A stretch of DNA of 64,000 nt from Massilia sp. Root335 (GCF_001425685.1 NZ_LMCY01000018.1:46200-110199), one strand, 5' to 3'; positions 1 to 10,370 are shown, counted from the stretch's first letter. Program-made: numbers and translations. Notes: generated from the letters alone by a model not told the origin.

Positions 1-12
1 AATGGTCCGCGC

Positions 13-51
13 AACGGCCCGGCTCGCATCGAGCCGGGCCGTTTGCGTTTT
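13..51 (+). terminator. Rho-independent terminator of the gene left of the window
   Basis: A perfect 13-bp stem (AACGGCCCGGCTC at 13-25 against 31-43) encloses a 5-nt loop and is followed by a T-rich tract ending in TTTT at 51. It must terminate a plus-strand gene that ends before the window. In related genomes trpA often precedes accD, but nothing here shows that. Confidence 0.8.
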
Positions 52-216
52 ACACCCTGCCCGGCCATGGCCTCCGTGCCTGCCAGAACGGGCGGTGGTG
101 GTCGTTTTTGGTGTTAGAATACCCGCGAGAATAAGTCGCGAGGCGCTCGAAACAGTTGATCATAATGCAATACTCGCGTTATGAGTTGGCATTACAACGT
201 TCAATGAGGATTCTGA

Positions 217-1095
217 ATGAGTTGGTTGGAAAGACTTCTTCCTCCGCGCATCCAACGCTCGGATAAGGACGCCCGCCGGTCGATACCGGAAGGCTTATGG
301 ATCAAATGCCCGTCTTGCGAAGCGGTGCTGTATCGAAACGATCTGGAAGCCAACCTTCACGTCTGCCCGAAATGCAGCTACCACATGCGCATCCGGGCAC
401 GCGAGCGACTTGACGCGCTGCTCGACGCCGAAGGCCGCTATGAAATCGGCCAGGAAGTGTTGCCGGTGGACAGCCTCAAGTTCAAGGACAGCAAAAAATA
501 TCCGGACCGCCTGAAGGATGCGATGGAAGCCACCGGCGAGACCGATGCGCTGGTCGTGCTGGGCGGTGCCATCATGAGCATGCCCGTCGTCGTGTCGTGT
601 TTCGAATTCGAGTTCATGGGCGGCTCGATGGGTTCGGTCGTCGGCGAACGCTTCGTGCGCGGCGCGCAAGCGGCGCTGGAGCAGAAAGTGCCGTTCATCT
701 GCATCACCGCCACCGGCGGCGCGCGCATGCAGGAAGGCCTGCTGTCGCTGCTGCAGATGACCAAGACCACCGCCATGCTGACCAAGCTGGCGGAAAAGAA
801 ACTGCCTTTCATCTCGGTACTGACCAACCCGACGACCGGCGGCGTATCGGCATCGTTCTGCTTCATGGGCGATGTCGTGATTGCCGAGCCGAAAGCGCTG
901 ATCGCGTTCGCCGGCGCCCGGGTCATCAAGAATACGGTTGGCGAAACGCTGCCGGAAGGCTATCAGCGTGCCGAGTTCCTGAAGGAACGCGGCGTGGTGG
1001 ACATGATTGTCGACCGTCGCAACATGCGGCAAGAAATTGCCCAAGTGCTGGCGCTGCTGATGGATCTGCCGATCGACGCGCTGGCGCCGGCCTGA
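217..1095 (+). CDS. accD: Acetyl-CoA carboxylase carboxyltransferase subunit beta
   Basis: This is the beta half of the cytosolic carboxyltransferase, which with AccA moves the carboxyl group from biotin-BCCP to acetyl-CoA to give malonyl-CoA, the first step of fatty acid synthesis. The 292-residue product has the usual length. A four-Cys zinc finger (C31, C34, C50, C53) is followed by the crotonase-type carboxyltransferase fold with Gly-rich loops ([12 protein letters not shown] and TGGARMQEG). The ATG is preceded by TGAGGA about 6 nt upstream. A simple hairpin terminator follows, so the gene seems to end its transcript. The upstream AT-rich stretch has possible -10 boxes TAGAAT (115-120) and CATAAT (161-166) but no convincing -35. 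Confidence 0.97.
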   Translation: MSWLERLLPPRIQRSDKDARRSIPEGLWIKCPSCEAVLYRNDLEANLHVCPKCSYHMRIRARERLDALLDAEGRYEIGQEVLPVDSLKFKDSKKYPDRLKDAMEATGETDALVVLGGAIMSMPVVVSCFEFEFMGGSMGSVVGERFVRGAQAALEQKVPFICITATGGARMQEGLLSLLQMTKTTAMLTKLAEKKLPFISVLTNPTTGGVSASFCFMGDVVIAEPKALIAFAGARVIKNTVGETLPEGYQRAEFLKERGVVDMIVDRRNMRQEIAQVLALLMDLPIDALAPA

Positions 1096-1119
1096 TCCTC
1101 ATAGTCGGAACGCCGAACG

Positions 1120-1155
1120 GCCACCGCCTCGCAAGAGCCGGTGGCTTTTTCTTTT
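1120..1155 (+). terminator. Terminator downstream of accD
   Basis: A 7-bp stem GCCACCG/CGGTGGC (1120-1126 with 1139-1145) is followed by TTTTTCTTTT. It lies between convergent accD and the DUF2007 gene and abuts the stop codon of the latter. Confidence 0.8.
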
Positions 1156-1484
1156 CACGGCGCCGCGCCGACGTCCGCATCTTCCCCCAGCGCGAACTCG
1201 CCGCGCGCGAACGCCTCCAGCACGGCCTGTGCCTGCTGCAGATGGTCTTGCGGGACGAGGATGCGCACGCCGCCGAGGGCCGGCGCCAGCAGCAGGTCGG
1301 TCTGCACGAGGTGGGCGTCGGCCAGCACGGCCGGGATGCCGGAGGCGACGAGGCAGCCCTGCACGAGGTTCGCTTCCAGCGGGATCAGGTAGCGCGCGAC
1401 CTCGACCAGGTCGCGGCCCGGCAGGCGCGCCAGTTCGGGCACGCCCGCCAGCGTGGCGTTCATGGTATCGCTCGGTGCCTGCAT
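1155..1484 (-). CDS. DUF2007 domain protein (putative signal-transducing protein)
   Basis: A 109-residue soluble protein. The pattern of a short leader, then 'ANLVQGCLVASGIPAVLADAH' split around a beta-strand core and 'VRILVPQDHLQQAQAVLEAF', matches the small DUF2007 fold, which is related to the GlnB/ACT-like ferredoxin folds. No enzymatic residues are evident and its role is unknown. A strong Shine-Dalgarno GGAGGATCGTC precedes the ATG at 1484; an internal ATG seven codons in has weaker support. It is convergent with accD and lies 39 bp downstream of the DUF445 gene, so the two may be cotranscribed. Confidence 0.8.
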   Translation of the reverse strand: MQAPSDTMNATLAGVPELARLPGRDLVEVARYLIPLEANLVQGCLVASGIPAVLADAHLVQTDLLLAPALGGVRILVPQDHLQQAQAVLEAFARGEFALGEDADVGAAP

Positions 1485-1523
1485 GACGATCCTCCGATGT
1501 GAGAGTGCGGCCGTGCCGTCATC

Positions 1524-2834
1524 TTACCCCAGCCGGTCCGCGTGGGCGAGCCAGCCCGGCAGCGCGGACAGCAGGTACAGCACGACGCCGATCGAGCCGC
1601 CCACGATGGTGCCGTTGATGCGGATGTATTGCAGGTCCTTGCCGATGTTGATCTCGACCTGATGCGACATCTCGCCGCTGTCCCAGTGCTTCACCGTGTC
1701 GGCGATGTGGCGCGTCAGGAAGCCCGCGAATTCGGGCGCCGCGCCGCGCGCGGCCAGTTCCAGGTTCTCGTTCAGCGCGGTGCGCAGCACGTCGTCCTCG
1801 GCCAGCGTCCGCCCGATCCAGGCGCCGGTGGCGACGATGCGGCTGCGCAGCACGGAGTCGGCCTGGTGCAGGTCGGCCTTGATCCAGCCTTTCAGGTCGC
1901 CCCACAGCGAACCGATGTAGCCGTTCACGGAGGCGTCGCCGATCAGGTGGCGCTTGATGTCCTCACCCTTCTCGATGAAGGCCGGATCGCTTTTCAGGCG
2001 CTCGATGAAGTCGTGCGTGAACACGTCGAAGCGCCGGCGCAGCGGATGATCCGGGTCTTCGCTCACGCGCCTGAGGATGCCGGCCGCGAGCCGCACGGCG
2101 ATGTCCGCCCCCTTGCGGCCGATGAGTTCCGACGGCAGCATCTTTTCCATGAACGCGTATTCGTCGCGCAGCCAGTCGACGATGCCCTGCGCGACGAAGG
2201 CCTGCGTCTCCTCGTTCGCCAGCAGGTGCGCGAGCTGGTCGATCCCCTCGTCGAGGATCGCCTGGTGGCGGCCGTCGCGCGTCAGGCTTTCCAGGATCGT
2301 GCCCGCCGTCTGCGACAGGTCGACGCTCTTGACCATGCCGTGCACCGCGCGCCGCACGAAGTTCTGCACGGCCGCGTCCTCCACGACATCGAGCGCGAAG
2401 CCGGCGATGCGCACGAGGGTGTCGCCCAGGCGCGCCGTATTCTCCGGCTTCGTGAGCCAGTCCGCGACTCTCTGCGCCGGGTCGTGGCGCTGGATCAGGC
2501 GCACGATGGAATCCGTGTCGAGGAATTTTTCGCGCACGAACGCGGCGAGGTTGTCCGCGATGCGTTCCTTGTTGGCGGGGATGATCTCCGTGTGGCGCGA
2601 CACGAACGGGATCGGAATGCGCCTGAACAGCGCCACGACGGCGAACCAGTCGGCCAGCGCGCCGACCATCGCGGCTTCGGAAAATGCCTTCAGCAGGCCG
2701 ATCCACACATTGCCCGGCCAGTGGGCGGTCAAGCCCAGCGACAGGACGAACAGCAAGGCGGCACCGACGAAAAAGCCCAGCGCCAGTCGCTTGGACTGGC
2801 GCAGCTCGCGCTCCTTGTGCGGCATGGTCTCCAT
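1524..2834 (-). CDS. DUF445 family membrane protein (YjiN-like)
   Basis: A 436-residue protein with a charged N-terminus (KERELRQSKR), then two hydrophobic segments near residues 17-35 and 41-70 containing the family hallmark 'EAAMVGALADWFAVVALFRR'. A long helical soluble domain follows, and a last hydrophobic stretch lies close to the C-terminus (about 410-430). This layout is typical of inner-membrane DUF445/YjiN proteins, whose function is not established. Two ATGs three codons apart (2834, 2825) could start translation. Confidence 0.85.
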   Translation of the reverse strand: METMPHKERELRQSKRLALGFFVGAALLFVLSLGLTAHWPGNVWIGLLKAFSEAAMVGALADWFAVVALFRRIPIPFVSRHTEIIPANKERIADNLAAFVREKFLDTDSIVRLIQRHDPAQRVADWLTKPENTARLGDTLVRIAGFALDVVEDAAVQNFVRRAVHGMVKSVDLSQTAGTILESLTRDGRHQAILDEGIDQLAHLLANEETQAFVAQGIVDWLRDEYAFMEKMLPSELIGRKGADIAVRLAAGILRRVSEDPDHPLRRRFDVFTHDFIERLKSDPAFIEKGEDIKRHLIGDASVNGYIGSLWGDLKGWIKADLHQADSVLRSRIVATGAWIGRTLAEDDVLRTALNENLELAARGAAPEFAGFLTRHIADTVKHWDSGEMSHQVEINIGKDLQYIRINGTIVGGSIGVVLYLLSALPGWLAHADRLG

Positions 2835-2853
2835 GCCGCCATCGTAGCCCAGC

Positions 2854-4013
2854 CTAGACGATATTGTCGCGCCGCAGCGCGGCGATGGCGTCCGGCGCCC
2901 AGCCCCAGTCGGCCAGGATGGCCGCCCCGTCCGGCGCGGCGACCGGCCCGGCCTGCCCCGCCGTGCGCGAGAAACGCGGCGCCGGCGCCGGCTGGGTCAC
3001 GCCGTCGACGTCGACGAAGGTCTGGCGCGCCGCGTTGTGCGGGTGGCGCGGCGCCTCGTCCATGTCGAGCACGGGCGCGAAGCAGGCGTCCGTCCCCTCC
3101 AGCAGCGCGCACCAGTCGTCGCGCGTGCGCGTGGCGAACAGCGCCGCGAATCTGTCTTTCAGCGCCGGCCAGTCGTCCTGGCGCCACTGGCGCGCGAACG
3201 CGGGATCGTCGGCGCCCGCCAGCGCCAGCAGCCGCGCGTAGAACTGCGGCTCGATGGCGCCCACGGCGATGAACCTGCCGTCCGCGCACGCATACGTGGC
3301 GTAGAACGGCGCGCCGCCGTCCAGCAGGTTCGCGCCGCGCGCGGCCGACCACGAACCGTGCGCGCGCAGCCCGTACATCATGGCGCCCAGCAGCGCGGCG
3401 CCGTCCGTCATGGCCGCGTCGACGACCTGGCCGCGGCCGGACGTGCGCGCTTCCAGCATGGCGCAGACGACGCCGAACGCCAGCATCATGCCGCCGCCGC
3501 CGAAGTCGCCGACGAGGTTCAGCGGCGGCGACGGCGGACGGTCCGCATCGCCCATCGCCTGCAGCATGCCGGACAGCGCCACGTAGTTCAGGTCGTGCCC
3601 GGCCGCCTGCGCGAGCGGGCCGTGCTGGCCCCAGCCGGTGACGCGGCCGTACACGAGCTTCGGATTACGGTCGTGGCACACCTCCGGTCCCAGGCCCAAT
3701 CTCTCCATCACGCCGGGGCGGAAGCCTTCGACGAGCGCATCGGCCTTTGCCACGAGGTCGAGCAGCAGCTGGCGCGCGCGCGGATGCTTCAGGTCCAGCG
3801 CCAGCGAACGGCGGCCGCGCGCCATCACGTCGTGTTTCGTGCCCAGCATCGGGTACGGATTCGGCGCGGCCGAGGCGGGGTTCACATCGGGCTTGCGATC
3901 GATGCGGATCACGTCCGCGCCCATATCGGCCAGCATCATCGCGGCGAACGGACACGGGCCGATGCCGACCATCTCGACGACGCGCAGTCCGGAAAGGGGG
4001 CCCTGGTTCGTCA

Positions 4014-4014
<1 letters not shown>
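2854..4014 (-). CDS. CaiB/BaiF CoA-transferase family protein, alpha-methylacyl-CoA racemase type
   Basis: 386 residues. The N-terminus '[20 protein letters not shown]' and the '[12 protein letters not shown]' motif resemble alpha-methylacyl-CoA racemases rather than formyl-CoA or carnitine transferases of the same fold. Such enzymes epimerise 2-methylacyl-CoAs so that (S)-specific acyl-CoA dehydrogenases can act. The reading frame stays open far upstream, but the true ATG at 4014 overlaps the stop of the acyl-CoA dehydrogenase gene by one base (TGATG), showing translational coupling. Third gene of a three-gene catabolic operon. Substrate is inferred, not shown. Confidence 0.88.
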
Positions 4015-5150
<1,136 letters not shown>

Positions 5151-5160
5151 GGCCGTCTCC

Positions 5161-6342
5161 TCACACCTGATACAGCGTGACGACGCAGGCGCCGCCCAGC
5201 CCCAGGTTGTGCTGCACCGCCGTGCGCGCGCCCTCGACCTGGCGCGCGCCGGCGCTGCCGCGCAGCTGGTGCGTCAGTTCGAAGCATTGGGCCAGCCCCG
5301 TCGCGCCGAGCGGATGGCCCTTCGACAGCAGCCCGCCGGACGGATTCGTGACGACCTTGCCGCCGTACGTGTTGTCGCCGGCGCGGATGAACTGGTCGGC
5401 CCCGCCTTCCGGGCACAGGCCCAGTGCCTCGTAGGTGATCAATTCGTTGTGCGCGAAGCAATCGTGCAGCTCGACGACGTCCAGGTCGTCCGGCCCGATG
5501 CCCGCCTGTTCGTAAACCTTGCGTGCCGCTTCCCGGCTCATGTCGTAGCCGACGAGGCGCATCATGTCGTTCGAATCGAACGTGCCGGGACGGTCCGTCG
5601 TCATCGCCTGCGCGGCGATGTGGACGTCGGCGCGCAGGCCGCGTTTTTTCGCGAAGTCCTCGGACATCAGCACGGCCGCGGCGGCACCGCACGTGGGCGG
5701 GCACGCCATCAGGCGGGTCATCACGCCGGGCCAGATCGCGGGGGCGTCGAGCACGTCCTGCACGCTGACTTCCTTGCGGAACAGCGCCAGCGGATTGTTG
5801 ACGGCATGGCGGCTGGCCTTGGCGCGGATGCGCGCAAACGCCTCGAGCGGTGTGCCGTATTTTTCCATGTGCGCGAGGCCGGCGCCGCCGAAGTAGCGCA
5901 GCGCCAGCGGGATCTCCGGCTTGCCGACGAGGCGGTCGGTGACGGCGTCGAAGTCGTCGAACGGCGCGGGACGATCGGTGAACACGGACGCCAGCGCGCC
6001 GGGGCTCATCTGCTCGAAACCCAGCACGAGCACGCAGTCGGCCGCGCCGCCCTGCACCGCCTGGCGTGCAAGATAGAGCGCCGTGGAGCCCGTGGAGCAG
6101 TTGTTGTTGACGTTGACGATGGGGATGCCGGTCATGCCGACGCCGTACAGCGCCTTCTGGCCGCACGTGGAATCGCCGTAGACGTAGCCGGCATAGGCCT
6201 GCTCGACGTCCGCCCAGGCGATGCCCGCGTCTTCCAGCGCGGCGCGCGCGGCCTGGGCGCCCATCTCGTGGTACGGGGCGCTCGCCCCCGGCTTGGCGAA
6301 CGGGATCATCCCGACGCCAGTGACATGGACTTTGCGGCTCAT
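5161..6342 (-). CDS. Thiolase-family lipid-transfer protein (SCP-x type)
   Basis: 393 residues. It has the thiolase fold with nucleophilic Cys82 in 'NNNCSTGS', a 'HDCFAHNEL' motif and the C-terminal 'GGLLSKGHPLGATG' loop. The spacing and HDCF motif match the SCP2/lipid-transfer thiolase subgroup, which cleaves or binds branched or bulky 3-ketoacyl-CoAs, rather than FadA. It is the promoter-proximal gene of the operon and is divergent from a TetR regulator. Substrate remains inference. Confidence 0.88.
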   Translation of the reverse strand: MSRKVHVTGVGMIPFAKPGASAPYHEMGAQAARAALEDAGIAWADVEQAYAGYVYGDSTCGQKALYGVGMTGIPIVNVNNNCSTGSTALYLARQAVQGGAADCVLVLGFEQMSPGALASVFTDRPAPFDDFDAVTDRLVGKPEIPLALRYFGGAGLAHMEKYGTPLEAFARIRAKASRHAVNNPLALFRKEVSVQDVLDAPAIWPGVMTRLMACPPTCGAAAAVLMSEDFAKKRGLRADVHIAAQAMTTDRPGTFDSNDMMRLVGYDMSREAARKVYEQAGIGPDDLDVVELHDCFAHNELITYEALGLCPEGGADQFIRAGDNTYGGKVVTNPSGGLLSKGHPLGATGLAQCFELTHQLRGSAGARQVEGARTAVQHNLGLGGACVVTLYQV

Positions 6343-6382
6343 CGTCGTCTCCTCGAGCTGTGCTCTGTGATGGTATGCAAAC

Positions 6383-6416
6383 CAGGTCGGATGACCTGCC
6401 CGGAAGATTATAGGTC
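6383..6416. promoter_or_regulatory. Candidate TetR operator with repeated AGGTC half-sites
   Basis: A perfect palindrome CAGGTC-GGAT-GACCTG occupies 6383-6398, and a further AGGTC half-site is at 6412-6416 (a CAGGTT variant at 6425). The palindrome would overlie the transcription start of the thiolase operon, given the -10 TATAAT at 6412-6407 on the minus strand. The position between a TetR gene and its divergent target suggests TetR binding. Confidence 0.6.
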
Positions 6417-6435
6417 AGCCGTACAGGTTTTGAAA
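6407..6435 (-). promoter_or_regulatory. Promoter of the thiolase/dehydrogenase/racemase operon
   Basis: On the minus strand a perfect TATAAT lies at 6412-6407, with a weak TTTCAA -35 at 6435-6430 and a 17-bp spacer. The predicted start falls in the palindrome at 6383-6398, consistent with repression. Confidence 0.5.
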
Positions 6436-6459
6436 GCATGCCGTGCGATAATCCCGGCC

Positions 6460-7095
6460 ATGAACCAGACGCTCGACCAGACCCTGCGCAACAAATCCTC
6501 CGTCACGACCGAGAAAGGTTGGGAACGCGTGCACGCGATCCTGCAGGCCGCGCGCCGGCTGCTGGCCGCGGACGGCTATGCCGGGCTGTCGATGCGGCGG
6601 GTGGCGGGCGAGGCGGGCATGACCCTGTCGAACGTCCAGCACTATTACGGTAGCAAGGAAGTGCTGCTGGAGGCCGTCCTGCTGTCCACGATGGACGAGT
6701 TCCAGGCCAAGATGGACCGCATCTCGGCCGAGATGGGCGACCGCCCGCGCCTCGACCGGTTCCTGTCGACCACGGACATGTTCCTGGAAGAGATCACGGA
6801 CCCGGTCACGCATGCGCTGTTCTTCGAGATCTGGGCGCTGGCGTCGCGCAACGCGTTCGCCTCCAACCTGATGGACCGCATGCTGGGGCGCGAGCGCAAG
6901 ACCGTCTACAACCTGATCCGCGGGCTGAATCCGGCCATCCCGGACGAGGAATACATGCAGCGGGCGATCCTGATGGTGGCGCAGATCGAAGGGCTGATGC
7001 TGTTCCGCCTGGACCGCGAATCGCGCCGCGAGCAGTTCCTGGCCGTGCGGGCGGCGGTGCGCAAGGCACTGCTGAATCTGGCGACCGTGCCGTAA
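6460..7095 (+). CDS. TetR/AcrR family transcriptional regulator
   Basis: 211 residues. An N-terminal helix-turn-helix spans about residues 44-63 ('MRRVAGEAGMTLSNVQHYYG'), followed by an all-helical ligand-binding/dimer domain. The frame is open far upstream, but ATG 6460 fits both the TetR domain length and the divergent promoter. There is no clear Shine-Dalgarno; an extended -10 TGCGATAAT at 6444-6452 lies so close that the message may be nearly leaderless. It likely represses the divergent acyl-CoA operon and itself, with an acyl-CoA as probable inducer (inference). Confidence 0.9.
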   Translation: MNQTLDQTLRNKSSVTTEKGWERVHAILQAARRLLAADGYAGLSMRRVAGEAGMTLSNVQHYYGSKEVLLEAVLLSTMDEFQAKMDRISAEMGDRPRLDRFLSTTDMFLEEITDPVTHALFFEIWALASRNAFASNLMDRMLGRERKTVYNLIRGLNPAIPDEEYMQRAILMVAQIEGLMLFRLDRESRREQFLAVRAAVRKALLNLATVP

Positions 7096-7123
7096 TCGTC
7101 TCGTCGCTTATACTGGACCGGCT

Positions 7124-7283
7124 TAGGTAGGGTGGGCGGCCCTCCGCCCACGCGAACGCTTGCGTAATGCCGACGTCCGCGTTGGCACGGGGTGCCCACC
7201 CTACCGCCATCGCCCAGGCACCCCGTGCCCACCAAACGTTTGCGTCCCGCATGTGTTTGGTGGGCGGAGGGCCGCCCACCTAC
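7124..7283. repeat. Class B extragenic palindromic repeat, copy 1
   Basis: Outer arms TAGGTAGGGTGGGCGG and the inverted CCGCCCACCTA enclose a second copy of the family ends (GGCACGGGGTGCCCACC then GGCACCCCGTGCCCACC). The whole forms nested inverted repeats in the leader of the antiporter gene. The other copies in this window are at 32425, 43850 and 58162. Confidence 0.8.
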
Positions 7284-7308
7284 GCCGGTTGACGACAAAG
7301 GAGTCCGG

Positions 7309-9003
7309 ATGCAGCACGACATCAGCCTGATCACCACCATCGCCGCCGCCCTCGGCTTCGGCCTGCTGTTCGGCATGCTCGCCGTGCGCCTGCGCCTGCC
7401 GGCCCTGGTCGGCTATCTGGCCGCCGGCGTCATCATCGGCCCCGCCACACCCGGCTTCGTCGCCGACGTGCACCTGGCGTCGCAGTTGGCCGAGATCGGC
7501 GTGATGCTGCTGATGTTCGGCGTCGGGCTGCATTTCTCGCTGGACGACCTGCTCGAAGTGAAAGGCATCGCCCTGCCCGGCGCCGTGCTGCAGATCGCGG
7601 TGGCGACCCTGCTCGGCATCGGCCTCACGCACCTGTGGGGCTGGGATCTCGGCGCCGGTCTCGTGTTCGGCCTCGCCCTGTCCGTGGCGAGCACGGTGGT
7701 GCTGCTGCGCGCGCTGGAGGACCAAGGCCAGCTCGATTCCTTCAACGGCCGCATCGCCGTCGGCTGGCTCGTCGTGGAAGACCTCGTGACGGTGCTCGTG
7801 CTCGTGCTGCTGCCGGCCCTCGCCGGACCGCTGGGCGGCAAGGGCGACAGCGGCGCTTCGCTGTGGCTGTCGCTCGGGACGACGCTGCTGCAGGTCGGCG
7901 CCTTCATCGCCTTCATGCTGCTGGTGGGCCGCAAGCTCTTCCCGTGGTTCCTGTGGCGCGTGGCCAGGACCGGCTCGCGCGAGCTGTTCACGCTGGCCGT
8001 GATCGCGGCCGCCGTCGGCATCGCCTACGGTTCGTCGCACCTGTTCGGCGTGTCGTTCGCGCTCGGCGCCTTCTTCGCCGGCATGGTGCTGCGCGAGTCG
8101 GAGCTGAGCCACCGCGCGGCCGAAGAGACGCTGCCGCTGCGCGACGCGTTCTCGGTGCTGTTCTTCGTCTCGGTCGGCATGCTGTTCGACCCGCGCGTGC
8201 TGGTCGAGCGTCCGCTGGAAGTGCTGGGCGTCGTCGCCATCATCCTCGTCGGCAAATCGCTGGCCGCGTTCGTCCTCGTGCTGGCGCTGCGCTACCCGCT
8301 CAATACGGCGATCACGGTGTCGGCGAGTCTCGCGCAGATCGGCGAATTCTCGTTCATCCTGGCCGCCCTCGGCATCTCGCTCGGCCTGCTGCCGCAGATG
8401 GGCCAGAACCTGATCCTCGCCGGCGCCATCATCTCGATCGCCGTGAATCCGCTGATGTTCAAGCTGGTCGGCCCCTTGCAGAACTGGCTGCGCCCGGACG
8501 CCGAACGCGCGCGCAGGATGGAGCGCTCGCCCGATCCGCTGGCCGAGCTGCCGACGACGGTCGCGCACGAGCGCCTGACGGGCCAGGTCGTGCTGGTCGG
8601 CTACGGCCGCGTGGGCAAGCGCATCGCGCAGGAACTGGATCGCCAGGGCGTGCACTACGTCGTGGCCGAACAGAACCGCGACATCGTCGAAGACCTGCGC
8701 CGGCGCGACCAGCCGGCCGTCGCGGGCAACGCGGCCGACGCGGCCGTGCTGATCCAGGCCCACATCGCGCGCGCCGCCATGCTCGTGATCGCGACGCCGG
8801 ACACCTTCCACGTACGCGCCATGGTCGACACGGCCAAGGCCCTGAACCCCGCCATCCGCTGCGTCGTGCGCACGCACAACGAGGAAGAGGCGCGCCTGCT
8901 GCGCGAAGAGACGGGCGGCACGGTGCTCGTCGGCGAACACGAACTGGCGCGCAGCATGACGCACCACGTGCTGGACGGGTTAGCGCTCGCGCAGGCGCAC
9001 TGA
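7309..9003 (+). CDS. Kef-type monovalent cation:proton antiporter with C-terminal RCK domain (YbaL-like)
   Basis: 564 residues. About twelve hydrophobic segments in the first 380 residues form a CPA2 exchanger domain (for example 'LPALVGYLAAGVIIGPATPG', 'GVGLHFSLDDLL', 'LASTVVLLRALE'-type motifs). A C-terminal TrkA-N/RCK domain has the NAD-binding loop GYGRVG starting at residue 431. It probably exchanges K+ or another cation for H+ at the inner membrane, gated by nucleotide. Start ATG 7309 has AAAGGAG five bases upstream; the upstream open frame is repeat DNA. The leader from a TATACT box (7109-7114) would carry the class B repeat. Its 3' end overlaps the convergent DUF2182 gene by 24 bp. 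Confidence 0.92.
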   Translation: MQHDISLITTIAAALGFGLLFGMLAVRLRLPALVGYLAAGVIIGPATPGFVADVHLASQLAEIGVMLLMFGVGLHFSLDDLLEVKGIALPGAVLQIAVATLLGIGLTHLWGWDLGAGLVFGLALSVASTVVLLRALEDQGQLDSFNGRIAVGWLVVEDLVTVLVLVLLPALAGPLGGKGDSGASLWLSLGTTLLQVGAFIAFMLLVGRKLFPWFLWRVARTGSRELFTLAVIAAAVGIAYGSSHLFGVSFALGAFFAGMVLRESELSHRAAEETLPLRDAFSVLFFVSVGMLFDPRVLVERPLEVLGVVAIILVGKSLAAFVLVLALRYPLNTAITVSASLAQIGEFSFILAALGISLGLLPQMGQNLILAGAIISIAVNPLMFKLVGPLQNWLRPDAERARRMERSPDPLAELPTTVAHERLTGQVVLVGYGRVGKRIAQELDRQGVHYVVAEQNRDIVEDLRRRDQPAVAGNAADAAVLIQAHIARAAMLVIATPDTFHVRAMVDTAKALNPAIRCVVRTHNEEEARLLREETGGTVLVGEHELARSMTHHVLDGLALAQAH

Positions 9004-9579
9004 TTCCGCAGCCACGACGGCGATCGCGCAGACCATCGTGCTTCGCTCCATGATGCCGGCGGCCAGCAGCGCGACGCTCAGGCCCGCGCAGCGCCGTACG
9101 CAATGGCCGCCCAGGCGCGCGCCCTGCCGCAGCGCGGCGGCGAAGACGGGCGGCGCGGGCACCGCAGCGGGCGGAAGCAACCGACGCCGGCGCCATGACG
9201 CCACATGCCAGCCGGCGCCCGCCACGCCGGCCGCCGCCGCCAGCACCGGCACCATCCGCGCCACCGGGGGCATGCCCGGCAGCGCCCGCGCCACGGCCGT
9301 GCCGATCACATACAGCGGCAGGCCCGAGGCCGTCCAGGCCACGGCCCACGCCAATCCGGCCGTCAGCGTGAGCAGCAACGGCCGCCACCGGCCCGTCCCG
9401 TCCAGCGTGGTCCGATAGCGCCGCAAGGCCGGCACGGCGAGCGGCAGCATCATCGGCACCATCATCGATGCCCACATCCGGGTGAAACCGGCCGCGGCAT
9501 CGAACCACGACTGTCCGCACATCGGCAGCCATATCGTCGACATGGCCCACCCGCCGGGCATCGGTATCTCCCCTGTCAT
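8980..9579 (-). CDS. DUF2182 multi-pass membrane protein
   Basis: 199 residues, mostly hydrophobic. The N-terminal 'WFDAAAGFTRMWASMMVPMM' with its Met-rich helix and following 'LPLAVPALRRYR' is the DUF2182 signature (sometimes called predicted metal-binding integral membrane protein; no biochemical role is proven). Its ATG overlaps the stop of the DUF899 gene (ATGA), so the two are translationally coupled. The 3' end overlaps the antiporter gene tail-to-tail by 24 bp. Confidence 0.8.
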   Translation of the reverse strand: MTGEIPMPGGWAMSTIWLPMCGQSWFDAAAGFTRMWASMMVPMMLPLAVPALRRYRTTLDGTGRWRPLLLTLTAGLAWAVAWTASGLPLYVIGTAVARALPGMPPVARMVPVLAAAAGVAGAGWHVASWRRRRLLPPAAVPAPPVFAAALRQGARLGGHCVRRCAGLSVALLAAGIMERSTMVCAIAVVAAESVRLRER

Positions 9580-10370
9580 CGCGCGGGATATTCGTCGTGC
9601 CGCCGCCACCAGACGCCGTCCTCGTTGCGGCCCCTGGGTGCGCGGTCCAGCCATTGGTACATGCCCCACAGCCCGTCGAGGCCGCGCGAATACGCCGAAT
9701 ACGTGTGATACACGACGCCGTCCTCCAGCACGAATGCGCTCAGGCCAGGCCGGTCGCGCGTGTAGGTGGCGAGGTCGGTGCCGGTCGACGCGGCCTGGAG
9801 CTGCGCGGGACTGGCGCTGTCCTGCATCGTCCAGTCGGTCCTGGACGGGGTGCGCATCGGCGGCTCGCGGCGGTAGTTGTACTCGATGCCGCCTTCGCGC
9901 TGCTGCGTCTCGTCGAACCAGACGTTGAAGTCGGCGTTGAAATCCGCGCCGGCGTCCTGGTGCGCCGTCGCCCACGGGAACGTCCATCCCATGCGCGCCT
10001 TGTACGCGCGCAATCTGGCCTGCGGTGCGCGCGACACGGCCGTCAGCATCACGTCGTGGTTGGCGAGGTGCGTGGCGATGCCTTCGAAGCCATCGGCGAT
10101 CGCCGAGCAGGACGGACAGCCGGCCGTGTAGTCGACGCCGAACATGAAGTGGTAGACAAGCAGTTGCGAGCGGCCCTGGAACAGGTCGGCCAGCGATGCG
10201 CTGCCGGCCTCGGTGTCGAACCGGTAGTCCTTGTCGATGCGGACCCAGGGCAAGGCCTGCCGCTGGCGCGCCAGCTCGTCGCCGCGGTGCGTGAGCTCGC
10301 GCTCCGCTTCCCACAGCCGCAGCCGCGCGGCCAGCCATTCGTCCCGGGTTCCCGTCTGGTGCGTGGTCAT
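9576..10370 (-). CDS. DUF899 family thioredoxin-like protein
   Basis: 264 residues. DUF899 proteins have a thioredoxin/peroxiredoxin-like fold. Here the key region is 'LLVYHFMFG' followed by a CPSC pair (C85, C88), where thioredoxins have CxxC, and 'GWTFPW' further on. There is no signal peptide, so it is cytosolic. First gene of a two-gene operon with DUF2182 and divergent from the HTH regulator at 10457. A redox role is inference from the fold and the CxxC. Confidence 0.88.
   Translation of the reverse strand: MTTHQTGTRDEWLAARLRLWEAERELTHRGDELARQRQALPWVRIDKDYRFDTEAGSASLADLFQGRSQLLVYHFMFGVDYTAGCPSCSAIADGFEGIATHLANHDVMLTAVSRAPQARLRAYKARMGWTFPWATAHQDAGADFNADFNVWFDETQQREGGIEYNYRREPPMRTPSRTDWTMQDSASPAQLQAASTGTDLATYTRDRPGLSAFVLEDGVVYHTYSAYSRGLDGLWGMYQWLDRAPRGRNEDGVWWRRHDEYPAR

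Noticed and set aside
7124..7283. Possible CRISPR-like array
   Set aside because: The units are nested inverted repeats with unequal spacing and the same elements occur singly elsewhere; there is no cas gene.
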